Program-made: the position numbers and the translations under genes | Assembly: GCA_036426205.1 (NCBI GenBank) | Contig: CM071568.1 | Coordinates: 45,698,705 to 45,762,704 of the forward strand | Length of the DNA stretch: 64,000 bases | Direction of reading: 5' to 3' | Source of the DNA: Ascaphus truei | Lineage: Eukaryota > Chordata > Amphibia > Anura > Ascaphidae | Shown here: one piece after another, positions 20,406 through 30,722 of the stretch | Layout: each line of letters opens with the position of its first letter | Numbering within the stretch: position 1 is the stretch's first letter | The notes under the pieces: generated by a model | Databases searched by the model: none | Told to the model about the DNA's origin: nothing | What the model saw: only the letters and a program-made list of their open reading frames with translations

Positions 20406-20761
20406 CAGGGGTGCGCAAACTTCCTCGTCTGCGCACCACCTGCCTGCTCGGCCCAAGGGTCGTGCCCCCCTTACCTTGAATGCGGCGTCAGATGATGCCG
20501 TGGGTCATGTGACGTCACGTTGCTATGGCGACGGGTGTCCAATGACGCTGCTGGGTCATGTGAGTTCACGACCCCGCCGCGTCATTTGACGCCAGTCGCC
20601 ATGGAGACGAGGCCTGGTAAGTGAATTTACAGAGGCCTCGCGCTGAATATCGCGAGGCCTCGCGCTGAATATCGCGGGGCCTCGCGCTGAATATCGCGGG
20701 ACCTCTGTAACCTCCGCGCCCCCCCTAAAGTCTGTTGTGCCCCCAGCTTTGCGCACCCCTG
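20406..20761. mobile_element. hAT MITE, copy C (356 bp)
   Basis: Ends CAGGGGTGCGCAAACT and AGCTTTGCGCACCCCTG. 8-bp target duplication cattagca (20398-20405) / cattaaca (20762-20769). The interior carries CRE TGACGTCA (20510-20517) directly joined to an X-box GTTGCTATGGCGAC (20519-20532), plus three tandem copies of a 19-bp gcctcgcgctgaatatcgc unit (about 20635-20697). Confidence 0.92.
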
Positions 20762-21319
20762 CATTAACAGAAGCACACGCTGTGACGGCAAGGGGGTAAC
20801 CAGTCTATACAAAAAAGGTTGAGCCCATCTGGTTACCCTTGAGAACCTGGGTCCCTGGCAGCTACATAGCACCATAAGCCAAGGGTCAGGTATTATAACA
20901 TGTAAAAGTTCAAGTGTCCCCTGCTTTTCCATTTTTCATGTTCCCTGTGCCCTAGACTCATGAAACTTTCTGTGTGTAAGTTTTAGGTGGGATATTTGGG
21001 TAAAAATGCAGTTATTTTGTTTGCTGAAGTTCGGGGGCCAAAATTACCGGTAGTCCCCTAATTCTCCCCGGCGTGCAGGCATGATTTGTCGGTACGCGGG
21101 TTAAATTACACCGTGGCTGCCCAGTGTTCCCCAGACTCCTGGTTTTCGAGCCCAGATATCCCAGTCCTATTTCCCTTACAGATATGGGTCTCCCCAAGTT
21201 ATCCTATGTATTAAAAGTATGTTTAATTACATTTCTGCATTTACTATAAATGTCTATTCAGTCAGCCTGGGCATCCATATAGGTGCCGGGAAGTCTGGAT
21301 AGACATCAGAGTTCAAAGG

Positions 21320-21530
21320 GGAGACGGGAAGTCGGGGCGTGGTGCCCCTTCCTCAGGCCCGTTCCCACAGATACCCAAAAAAAAGGAACCTGCGGTGCTT
21401 CCCTTCAAACCATACCACATTTGGTCTCTCTGCAACGGAATAAAAATTGGTGTAAGTAACCACCAAAACACAACAACGTTAGGTACTGTAGTACTCTCAA
21501 AGAATGGGAAATCACAGAGCCAGAAAATCA
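21320..21530 (-). repeat. PLE-type terminal repeat, inverted partner of 23060-23290
   Basis: Reverse complement shares cctgaggaaggggcaccac, ggaagcaccgcaggttcc, agaccaaatgtggtatgg and ccaccaaaacacaacaacgtt-type landmarks with 23060-23290. The GAAAC box of the ribozyme motif is destroyed here, but the 3' strand of stem II (GCCCC) is kept, whereas the other copy keeps GAAAC and has lost that strand. Confidence 0.7.
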
Positions 21531-21903
21531 CACTAAATCGTCATAATAATATGGTCACCAATACTTGTAAGATTATTGAAACAGGATGCTAAATGGATAA
21601 CAACTCCAGTTAAGGTGGGTATATCTGGCTAAGGGTCACAAGATAAATATACCTATATCAAAAGTGTCAATATAAACACTGAACCAGTATGGGAAAAAAA
21701 TATCAGGCTAGATAGAGGTTCTAATGTCGATAGATCAGACTGATATCATGAGTTATGTTCAATGTGGCTAACCCAATATACAGATCTCTATGCATGGCAA
21801 ATAATGCAGAACAGTACAAATACAATGCAATCATCAAAATAAAGGATCACAAGAGCAATTCAGTTCCTAAAGTCATACGTATCACAGGAACAGTGATGAG
21901 ACC

Positions 21904-22006
21904 CATGTGAGGTCCCCATGTGAGGTCCCCATGTGAGGTCCCCATGTGAGGTCCCCATGTGAGGTCCCCATGTGAGGTCCCCATGTGAGGTCCCCATGTG
22001 AGGTCC
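21904..22006. repeat. 13-bp minisatellite, about 8 copies
   Basis: Perfect tandem array of catgtgaggtccc. No spacers, so it is not a CRISPR-like array. The near identity of units suggests recent expansion. Confidence 0.95.
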
Positions 22007-22419
22007 ATCTGTAGTGTTACTAATTTATAGGTCCCTGCATAATGAGCCCCAGATGGGTTGGGCGTGGACATCCAATCCAGGGCGCCATCATTGGTGGACT
22101 GCCCCTGTGTCTGAAGTGCAACAGAGCTGTCACCGTGTTGTGATCACAAACGCTGTCCTCCGATGTCTCTGCTGCTATTGGCTATATGGATCAGTGTAGC
22201 AACGTGTGATGTCAGAGGTAGGCGTCACCCTAGTGGGTGGTTCAACACGTAGTCTGCGCTACGTGGAGACACTCCCGGTCTCCATGGCAACCCACGTCAT
22301 GGTTGTCAGGGAAACCCGGTTGAATAACCTCATAGAAAGGCACAGGGAGAAAAAAAAAAAGTGTCCAGTCCGCGCTCTTGCTCTTTAAGGATGTGGAATG
22401 ATAGTTCCTCTCTGATCTT

Positions 22420-22442
22420 TTGCTGCTGCTGCTGCTGTTGTT
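22420..22442. repeat. Short TGC trinucleotide run
   Basis: tgctgctgctgctgctgttg in a pyrimidine-rich context. The surrounding 22330-22640 has AATAAA-like and TTTATT motifs resembling PLE ends, but no ribozyme was found. Confidence 0.6.
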
Positions 22443-23059
22443 CAAGGTGTCTTCCCCCACCTCCAAGATGGATCCCAACGGAGAACTCCGACGGCGATGC
22501 CAAGTTCCAAGAAAAAGAAAACACAAGAGCGCACCAAAATAAGAGAAATGAAGTGTATTACAAACAATAAACAATAGTAACCACTTACATGAATAAAAAC
22601 TTTAATAATCCCCAGTCTCGATCGTAACTCCTTTAATAGGGCATCAAATAGGGTATGCAGGGGCAGTGTTAATCCTCAGAAACCAGTCCCGCGCGCTGGG
22701 GCTGTCTCTGTAGCGCTGTAACGCTGTCAGACCTCCACGAGTGTCAGCGTGGTGTACTGCGTAGCGCGCATGCGCAGGAAATGAAGCCCCCTTTAGCTGT
22801 CCTTGAGATGCCTGTCCGTTTCAGTTTTGCGATCGTGATCGGAATAAAAACCACTTGTGCAACAAGGTTAATAGGTAGTGGCTGTAATATGCTTTAATCT
22901 AAATATTGGATACTATCCCAAGTTATGCTGGAACCCTGTGGTAAATAAATGCAAGGGGGCAGATTAACCCTATGGTGACTATACACTCAATGCCTGCCAG
23001 GTATGCTGGAACCCTGTGGTATTGTATTGTATGTCTTTATTTATATAGCGCCATTAATG

Positions 23060-23290
23060 TACATAGCGTAAATTTCCCTGTCTTTGACAGTACCAACGTT
23101 GTTGTGTTTTTGTGGTTAGTTACAATTTGTCTTCAGTTGGGAGGGAGACCAATGTAGTATGGTTTGAAGGGAAGTACCACAGGTTCCTTTTTTGGGGGGT
23201 ATTCCTTTTTTGGGGGGTATTCCTTTTTTGGGGGGTATCTGTGGGAACGGGCCTGAGGAAGGGGCACCACATCCGGAAACGTTGCTCCCC
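23060..23290 (+). repeat. PLE-type terminal repeat with hammerhead core
   Basis: Inverted partner of 21320-21530. Includes three tandem copies of an 18-bp tccttttttggggggtat unit (23185-23238) and the ribozyme-like segment 23248-23290: stem I GGGC, core CTGAGGA, extra A, GGGGC-ACCAC then a mutated strand, GAAAC, GTT, then GCTC completing stem I. Confidence 0.6.
23248..23290 (+). ncRNA. Hammerhead relic with broken stem II
   Basis: Core CTGAGGA and GAAAC are intact and stem I (GGGC with GCTC) pairs. Stem II is disrupted because the expected GCCCC reads ATCCG. The sister copy at 21320 still has GCCCC, confirming that the ancestor could fold. Confidence 0.6.
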
Positions 23291-23383
23291 TAAACTCTAT
23301 CACACTCGCTCTATCCGGCTTTTTGCCATCACGGCATTGTGTTACTACCCTTTTTGGTTTTTCCTTGTCTTTCCCATCTTCCC

Positions 23384-23400
23384 CCCCCCCCCCCCCCTCC
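23384..23400. repeat. Poly-C tract
   Basis: Run of 17 or more C residues interrupted by T at the end. A (CA)n microsatellite follows at 23602-23632 and another C-run at 24309-24323. Confidence 0.9.
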
Positions 23401-23598
23401 CCACACTTTCCACCATGCCATTTGGGCATTTGTTTGTACGCACAGACCCTTTTACATATAGTCTAAGCATCCGCCATATTTTTTACATGTTTTGGCATAT
23501 TCCAGTGTCGTTTCATTATATTTACATTGAGTGCTGGAAATAACATTTTCGGTTTGAATTATGTTAAAATCATAGGTGGTTCACAAAATCTCACCACT

Positions 23599-23634
<36 letters not shown>

Positions 23635-23889
23635 CCCTTTCCACCCCCAAATAATTAAAACCTTTGACTGCCTCTTTCAATGAGGCAGCAAGAGTCAAAA
23701 TCAACCAGCCTGAAGTGAAAGATGCAACGTCATTTTCATTGTGTGAAGGCAGCATGTCTGTCACTCACAGCAAGAGCCTCGACACTCGCGTCCCACACCG
23801 CTTTACGCTTAAAGGAACCTGACGGCAGCAGCAGACGCAAGGCACTGTGGGGCGCAAGTGTCCAGGCAAATAGTGACAGGCACTATTCA

Positions 23890-24180
23890 TTATTTTTCCT
23901 GTCTCTTCGGATAATACCCAGCATACATCTCTCCATACTTCTTTGAGTTGTCGCTTCTGAATTATCTTTGCATTTAGGATCCAAGTTTCACATCCATTCG
24001 TGAGCACAAACAGAATATACTGGTTAAAAACTTTCCTTTTGAGGGACAGTGGAAAGCTCCCCTGAAAGATTGTTTGTTTCTTCCAAATGCACTCCATCCC
24101 ATCAACATCACACGTAATGCTTTTGTACAGATGTAGCAGGACTTACTGTTCCCAGAGCTGCGACTAAAAAACCTTGAAGT
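23890..24180 (-). mobile_element. RTE-type LINE fragment, C-terminal RT
   Basis: Minus translation: MGWSAFGRNKQSFRGAFHCP, SLKRKVFNQYILFVLTNGCE and TWILNAKIIQK, the same region as 2165-2720. About 290 bp, frameshifted. Confidence 0.75.
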
Positions 24181-27100
24181 CGCAGGTTCAGACAAGCAGC
24201 AGCAACAACAACGGCTACATTTTTTTTATATGTAACTAATTACCATTTCTGCTTTCTTGGATGTTACTATATTTTCCCTAAATTCCAGTCAACTCCGCAG
24301 GATACTGCCCCCCCCCCCCCCCCTTGGCAGCGTTACTACCTCTTTTTCTCCCCTCTATGGACCTTCCTCAAAATCCTTTGTATATTCCCCCCGCCAAACC
24401 TTATGTTTGAATGTGCTACACTGCAGTCATCAAAAGAGAACTAACATATTCTTTAATTAAACAGATATTTTGGGAAATTGTAATAAGTGCCTCCATTTTT
24501 TTCTCCTACATTTTCAAACTGATGGGTAGCTGCGTGGGACTAGTTATTTCTGTACGCCCTGGCCTTTGATATATAGGTGTTGCCCTGTGAAGCCCTCGCT
24601 TCTTTTTAAAGTTCAAAGGATCAGCAGCTGTCAATAATCCTTCTCCATCTATTCAAGTAAAGTGAATATCTCCCAAAATATGACATCCAACACACACATA
24701 CCACCAAAGTGCTCCTGTGTCATTTATTTTATCCGTACAAACGTATCCAACATCTATATAGCACTTGGCGTCGCAAGCCCCAAAATGTTCACACTCTATA
24801 AGAGAGACACATGCAGAGATAATAGTGCTCTAAAATACGTTATAGGGCTCTCCCAAGACATGGTTTTGAAGAGTAATTAACTATTTCCACAGTACTGGTG
24901 TTCAATTGAGATCTCACAATAAGGGTAGATTATGTCTGGCAAAAACGGCTGGAAAGTCAGTGAGAACACTACAGTTCAGACTTGGTGGAGTGAAAGAAAT
25001 GGTCCAGACCAGACGCAAGGAGTTAAAGGCAAGCAAGGGGAAGCAAAAGATTACAGCAGAGAAAGGCAAGGAATTACATCATTTTAAAGCAGCAATCCCC
25101 CTGAAATGTATCACTATTCAACTCGGGGGACCCTCTGGTTCCCGAAAAATACTTACTTGTGAAATTACTGATGTTCCTTCCCTCCAGGGTAAACAAATAG
25201 CCGTTAAAATCTCCCACATCATCTATTGCGGCTTCCTATAGGACAGTCATTTAACCCCCTGTAAAAACCCGCAAGTGATACCGATAAGTATCATAGAAAC
25301 CAGGTGGGTGCAGGAGCCTAAATTTGCTGCTCAGCTCTGGAGGGCCTGGGTAAGGGGGATTACTGCTTTATGATCTGGTTGTACTTCCACTGAATAGATT
25401 CAGGCACCAATAATCCAAGATTTCACATGCCAATGTAAGCAAACCTACAGTATAAAGAAAATACGTTCTCTTACGGGTGACCTAATGACAGCTAAAATAT
25501 ATACAGAGCACCAGACGCACCTCTAAGTAGATGGGCAACAAAGCGTTTTCAAGACAAATGTTAAAACTCGTGTCAAGGATTTTAGAAGGAAATCAGGCAA
25601 TTAGAGTTAAGTTTGACTTTAAGTACAGCATTTCTAGGGCATGACAAAATGATCTCCATTAGAAATACCACCAGTGATAAAACAGCCAGTATTCATATTT
25701 CTATACTTCCTGTTATGATGGTAAAATAGTAGGCATATGCAGTATACTGTTAGCTTTCGTGTGCACAACACAGATTGGTATTATAAATGCAGACATATGA
25801 GATAAGTGCATTAAATCTGAGAGAAATTGGTCCTGACCTGCCGAGCAATGGTATTTTGACAAACTTAGATAAAAGGATAATGCATACATGAAAGATACAC
25901 ATTCAGGTTTGCAATCTTTCACAATTTTCAATAAAATTTAAGTTACAAAAAAGAAAAAAAAATGCATGCCTATGAATTTGTCATCACACCTTCAAAAATA
26001 TACAGGCCAACATCACACCTTAGTAAACAATATAATATAGACCACCAATTTAGATAAATCACTAAACTAATGGAAAATAGGTTTAGTTCTGTATTTCACA
26101 TCAGGTAAGGGATGTTCCCACATATAAAATGAAAGTAATAAGGATCTAACAACTAATCTGAACTAAAACTACAAATATTTATAAAGAAGGATATCATTTT
26201 ACATTTACTTCACCTGTAACTACTGTTAGACAATCTTACTTCAGGTAATCATGGATAAGCTTAGTAGTTCCTATCCGTATCTATGCAGCTGGGCAGAGCC
26301 TGTCTGACAATAACAATCTCTTGAGAAATGGACCAGAGCACAAATACAACAGTGTTTTGTGCTGAACATGACAAACAATTCCCAATTTTGCATTGGTTAA
26401 AACCATGTCAGCCATCAGAGAGCAAATAAATGTTCAATGTGTATTGGTTTCATTAAAGTGGCTAAACACTAGGGGGGGTTACTTATTAAACTGTGATGGC
26501 GTCAATCGGGGCACTATCACATGGAAACTACCATATACTACAAAGGGAATGTGTTACATATTGGCCGGAAAACGCTTGGGACTCTTAAAATGTACTCCAT
26601 GGCGCCCGAGTAGGGCGTGACGGTGACTGACAGGTTAAGTCACTCCCGTGCCGCTCAGTGTTAAGTGCGGAGAGGGGTCGAGAAGGGAGACCTCCAGGAC
26701 TCTGCCCACCCCTGGGGGAACAATCTCAGTGCACGCGCGAGAGTGTGTCAGTGTGTGTCCCAGATGCACACCGACAGAAATGTAAAGCCACCAACTCACC
26801 CTTTCCTTCCTTCTCGACTTTAACATTTTTGTCCACCCCTGCGCTACAATCTATTTATGACATTATTCATTTTAAATGTCTCATTTTTATACGTTGCATC
26901 ACAGTTTCCAACCTTTTTTCCCTTAAACTTTTTTTTGGGTTATCCCATTGCACGCCAACTTGTTTAAAAAGTTAACTGTTAAATAGATCACAAAACGGAT
27001 TATAAAGAAATGAAATAATTTTCATTCTTCACATTTTTACATCAGCGTATAGTATTACTGCATGTCTGAATTTATAATACGACAGATGGAATCTAAAAAT

Positions 27101-28168
27101 CTTTCTTCAAGAATACTCTAAAATCACATCATATTTTTTGTGCCCACATGGAATCCTTCAAATAAATCTGGAAAACCTCAGTTGAATCACCATGCTTTAG
27201 AGGAGACATGTAAAAGCAGTAACTAATGATCCATAATATTTCAGGGATTTGCAGGTTACACCTTTTACTTGGGTGATTGAGGCCTTTTTTTGGAGAGACA
27301 CTAATATTTTTTTTTTTTTAATCATTTTTAAAATGAGTTTGTAAACACTGTGAGCTGAAACGTGGGAGTAGTTTGATTTCATTCTGTGTGAGATCGCTGT
27401 GCTGACCAGGAGTTGGCACTTGCAAAGCCCTCCTCTCTTTCACGAATAATCTTTAACCAAAGCAGACAAATCTTTCCTTTACGTATGACTACATTTGTTT
27501 AAAGATGATATTACATAACGTTTTTAAAATATTCTCTCTTAGCAAACCAATATTGCACCTTTCAATTCAAGTGGCTTCTCCCATCAGTTCATACTCAAGG
27601 CGCATTAGCTCTTCCCAGATAGGATGGAGACCTCACAAGTTCAACAAACATGAACATGGGTTTTTATGATGCCTTAAAGAATAAGTCCCACTCCGGAAAA
27701 GTTCTTTTAGCAATACAGACATAACATTTATTATATAATAAATCACTGAAGTTAGATACAATCATTAAGTTCAATAATGAAACATTATTCTATCAAAATG
27801 GACAATAGCTGCTTCTGACAAACAGTGTCTTTACTTTATCCATATCTGACATTACGTTTGACTTTTCCAGCAGTTCAATGTTTCTGTGTTGTGATGTTAG
27901 ATAATATGTGGTGGGATTTCAAATATTGCAGCCATTGCAAATTTTCTAAGAAATAAACTTAAAGCTTAACCAAAACAATGACAATATTTAGATCACTGCA
28001 GCAGGCTTACATCATTTTTGTAGGGTCTCGAAATATTTCCTAAGGAAACGTCGAAACATAGAAATTGGGTAGCTCTGTGGCTGATACTATACATCGACCT
28101 TGGCCCCTTGCAGACGCACGTACCAGAACACCCTCCTACTCTCTGTATGTTCTCCCTACTTACCAGAC
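24181..28168. other. Long unassigned intron stretch
   Basis: About 4 kb of AT-rich sequence without a recognisable element, except minor simple repeats. Open frames (for example 24906-25241) have no family features. This could be the oldest or least-disturbed part of the intron. No conserved exon was recognised. Confidence 0.45.
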
Positions 28169-28445
28169 CAGGGGAGCACAATCTTTTTTTCCCTGCGCCC
28201 CCCTGCCGGCTGTTCCCCTCTCTGCACGCCCCCCCCCCCTCCCCTCTTACCTTGCCCCTGGCGTCATGACGCTATATAAATAAAGACATACAATGACGTC
28301 ACATCTACAGAAGCAAGCTAAGTGCAGTTTACAGAGGCCTTCGTCGCTTCCCCGGCACTTAATTTAAATGCCTTCGGGAAGCGCACGGGGCTTCTGTAAA
28401 CCCCGCGTCCCCCGCAGACAACCTCCCCCAGTTTGCACACCGCTG
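28169..28445. mobile_element. hAT MITE, copy D (277 bp)
   Basis: Left end CAGGGGAGCACAATCT and right end AGTTTGCACACCGCTG, more diverged than other copies. The flanking 8-mers (taccagac / acttaaac) agree poorly, fitting an older insertion. It contains gcgctatataaataaagacatacaatg (two segments split here for length: gcgctatataaataaag and acatacaatg), a short L2/SINE-type tail, and CRE TGACGTCA at 28294-28301. Confidence 0.7.
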
Positions 28446-28612
28446 ACTTAAACTGTAAGCTCTTCGGGGCAGGAACTTCTTTTCCTAATATTACTTTTAA
28501 TGTCAGAAGCACTTACTCCCATTATGTGTTATATTAAATCATGTGTATTACTGTACTGCTGAGAAGCGCTATGTATATAGGTGGCGCTATATAAATAAAG
28601 ATCTACATACAG
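28446..28612 (+). repeat. L2/SINE-type 3' tail
   Basis: Starts at ctgtaagctcttcggggcag, ends with ggcgctatataaataaag followed by a short A/C/T tail. Matches 47156-47335 along its length. Confidence 0.7.
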
Positions 28613-29421
28613 GTTGTGATACCCGTGAATTGGCCAACATAAGAGTTATTTATAGTTGAACTGGTACACGAGCTTGAGACCTATCAATCCTCTGAAGATT
28701 TTCTGTACCCAGTACAGCTGAAGAAAGCTTGTGTGTTTAAGGAAGATAGTGCCCTTTTAGTAGAGCTAGTTGGTAAAAGTTAAGGGTAATGTTGTTATCC
28801 ACCTTCAGGGAATATATGGCCACTAGGACCAAACAAGCAAGTTTACAAGAGGGTAGAACTACAAACAAGAGCTTTCTTCAATTAAAAGTTCACACAAAAG
28901 AAAATGCTTGTGACAGGCAAAAGGGAACCCTAAAAATGATAATGTGGAAGATGATATGTGGAGGACACAGAGCATGGAAAACAGGCTATGTAGGTAAGTT
29001 AACTGATCCTTTACCATCAACTTCTGAGTATCTATGACAGTCACGTGTAACATCTCAACATTGCAAAAGTCGTGGTGTATTAAAGTACTCAAATTTTTAA
29101 CACTGATGCCATAAAATGCAAGGAAATCAGAAAGTAAGCATTGGAAGTGGTCCAAAATGTGTGTGTAAAGCATATATGAAAATAACACCAACAGCAGGTC
29201 GACGGTGTTAATGATAGTGCTGCAGCTAGCACTGTGGCCCATTACTTTAGAGGAAAAGTCAACCTATTCCGCAGACATCAGCTTTGGCCCACAAGTGGCC
29301 TGTGTTTCACTAAACACTCAAAACAAAAACAATCCATCGGGAGAAGAGTATTTCCAGGATGATCTTTATTGAAATAAAGGCAAACATACCAAGGAGATGC
29401 TCATCCCATACAACTTTTATG
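28613..29421. other. No recognisable gene or element
   Basis: Unassigned intron sequence; open frames on both strands around 28859-29242 lack family features. Confidence 0.45.
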
Positions 29422-29577
29422 CAGTGGTCGACAAATCACCAAAAAATCTACTCGCCGAACAAAAAAATCTACTCGCCACCTAGTACCACACGTGTGTTGC
29501 TTGGGCCAATAGGAGCTCGCCACGATGTTAAATCCACTCGCCCGGGGCGTGCAAATGTATAGGTTTGTCGAACACTG
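29422..29577. mobile_element. Second hAT-type MITE family (156 bp)
   Basis: Inverted ends CAGTGGTCGACAAATC and (right) GGTTTGTCGAACACTG. 8-bp target duplication cttttatg (29414-29421) / cttatatg (29578-29585), 7 of 8 identical. Internal repeats of aaatctactcgcc. A related left-end fragment occurs at about 52841-52880. Confidence 0.88.
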
Positions 29578-29639
29578 CTTATATGTAAAAAGCAATAAAG
29601 CACTCAGTGTATGCTGACAATAAGGCACTAGTTAAACAA

Positions 29640-29945
29640 TGATCCCTGTGCAATGTGTATCTCACTCAATGCAATAAGGCCCAAAGCAGGTAATGATCCC
29701 AGTACAATGAGACACTAAAGAGACACAGATCCCAGTACAATGAGACACAGATCCCAGTACAATGAGACACAGATCCCAGTACAATGAGACACTAAAGAGA
29801 CACAGATCCCAGTTCATCAATGAGACACAAATCCCAGTTCATCAATGAGACACAGATCCCAGTTCATCAATGAGACACAGATCCCACTACAATGAGACAC
29901 AGATCCCACTACAATAAGGCACTAAGCAGATAATGACCCCAGTAC
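29640..29945. repeat. Minisatellite of about 22 bp
   Basis: Irregular tandem units of gagacacagatcccagtacaat and the variant ...cagttcatcaat, about a dozen copies, ending 130 bp from STK3 exon 1. Confidence 0.85.
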
Positions 29946-30074
29946 AATGAGGCACTCAGGAGTTGTGTTAGGAGCCTCCCAGGTGCTGGCAGCTGATGGT
30001 CTCACACCCTCTGGGATGTGGAGGCCCTCGGCCCTTGTCCTGGAGGTGGCTGGGGCTTGGGGCACCGACCTCAC

Positions 30075-30097
30075 CTCTTAGGCGCCGGCTGCTCCAT
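30075..30097 (-). CDS. stk3: STK3 (MST2) exon 1, coding part
   Basis: The minus strand reads an ATG followed by codons for MEQPAPK and two bases of the next codon, then a splice donor GTGAGG at 30074. With exon 2 the reading gives MEQPAPKS-KLKKLSEDSL, which matches the N terminus of vertebrate STK3/MST2 except for one fewer proline. STK3 is the cytosolic Ser/Thr kinase of the Hippo pathway that phosphorylates LATS1/2 and MOB1 with SAV1. The exon ends in phase 2, and exon 2 supplies the single base needed to complete a serine codon. No other ATG competes and the flanking DNA is GC-rich and promoter-like. The exon is tiny, so identity rests on the splice phase match and the exon 2 peptide. The 5' UTR continues to the right; its start is not determined. 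Confidence 0.9.
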
Positions 30098-30555
30098 ATT
30101 AGATGTCTCTGATCAGCCTCTAAACAGCAGGAAGGAGGAAACGAAACGGTCCCGACCCGTCACTAACTCTGCACAACTTCCATCTTCCTCCAAACACACA
30201 GCCCCCCCCTCCTCCTGCTCCTCCGCATCCGACAGGCCACCCTAACGTGCTGTCCGCCTCAGACCCGCCCCTCCAGCGCTCCTGCAAACGGCATTGGATG
30301 ACTGGTCTCTACTTTCACTTTCTGATTGGTCACTTGCGATGTCAATTTCGAAGGTGTATCCTAGCAAGCACACAGCGTGTGTGTGACTTCCCGTATTCTT
30401 CTTTCCCCCACTAAATACATAGATAGAGATGGAGAGGGAAGCAGGAAGGCAGGTTTGACAGAGGTGCATGCTGGGAAGGGGGCGGCACGTGAACTGGAGG
30501 CTCAGTTCACTCGTGGAAGCAGTTGGTGTGCAAGTGGCAGCTGTAGAGGAGCTTT
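30098..30555 (-). promoter_or_regulatory. stk3: STK3 promoter and 5' UTR region
   Basis: GC- and CpG-richer DNA directly upstream of the STK3 start codon. It includes an Sp1-type GC box (reverse complement GGAGGGGCGG at 30266-30275) and an E-box CACGTG at 30486-30491. No TATA box is evident at a sensible distance, as usual for a broadly expressed kinase promoter. The transcription start cannot be fixed from sequence alone. Confidence 0.6.
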
Positions 30556-30722
30556 AAAGGTGCAGTCCTACTAAGGACCAATGTGACCCAATGGCAGAGA
30601 TAGGGTAAAGGTGCCGTGCCACTAAAGACCAATGTGAACCAATGGCAGAGATAGGGTAAAGGTGCAGTGCCACTAAAGACCAATGTGAACCAATGGCAGA
30701 GATAGGGTAAAGGTGCAGTGCC
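30556..30722. repeat. 51-bp tandem repeat (3.3 copies) with paired CCAAT boxes
   Basis: Units begin at 30556, 30607 and 30658, with a partial fourth at 30709. The period is exactly 51 bp and units differ by only a few bases. Each unit carries two CCAAT motifs about 11 bp apart (ccaatgtga then ccaatggc), the binding core of NF-Y. The array lies 460-625 bp upstream of the STK3 start codon. A 51-bp period keeps frame, so the minus strand reads as a 17-residue repeat, but that is a by-product and not a gene. Confidence 0.85.

Larger units (their letters stand above)
4806..30074 (-). other. stk3: STK3 intron 1 (about 25.3 kb)
   Basis: This is the interval between the exon 1 donor and the exon 2 acceptor on the minus strand. 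It contains PLE, RTE, hAT, Tigger-like and L2-type repeats, many in the same orientation as STK3. A PLE of almost 5 kb with two intact ORFs sits inside. No additional STK3 exon was recognised, although very small alternative exons would be missed by eye. Confidence 0.88.

Noticed and set aside
21904..22006. CRISPR-like array
   Set aside because: Units are contiguous with no spacers; a minisatellite in vertebrate DNA.
28020..28075. Ribozyme-like string with two GAAAC boxes (ggaaacgtcgaaac)
   Set aside because: No CTGANGA core at the needed distance and no stem II pairing.
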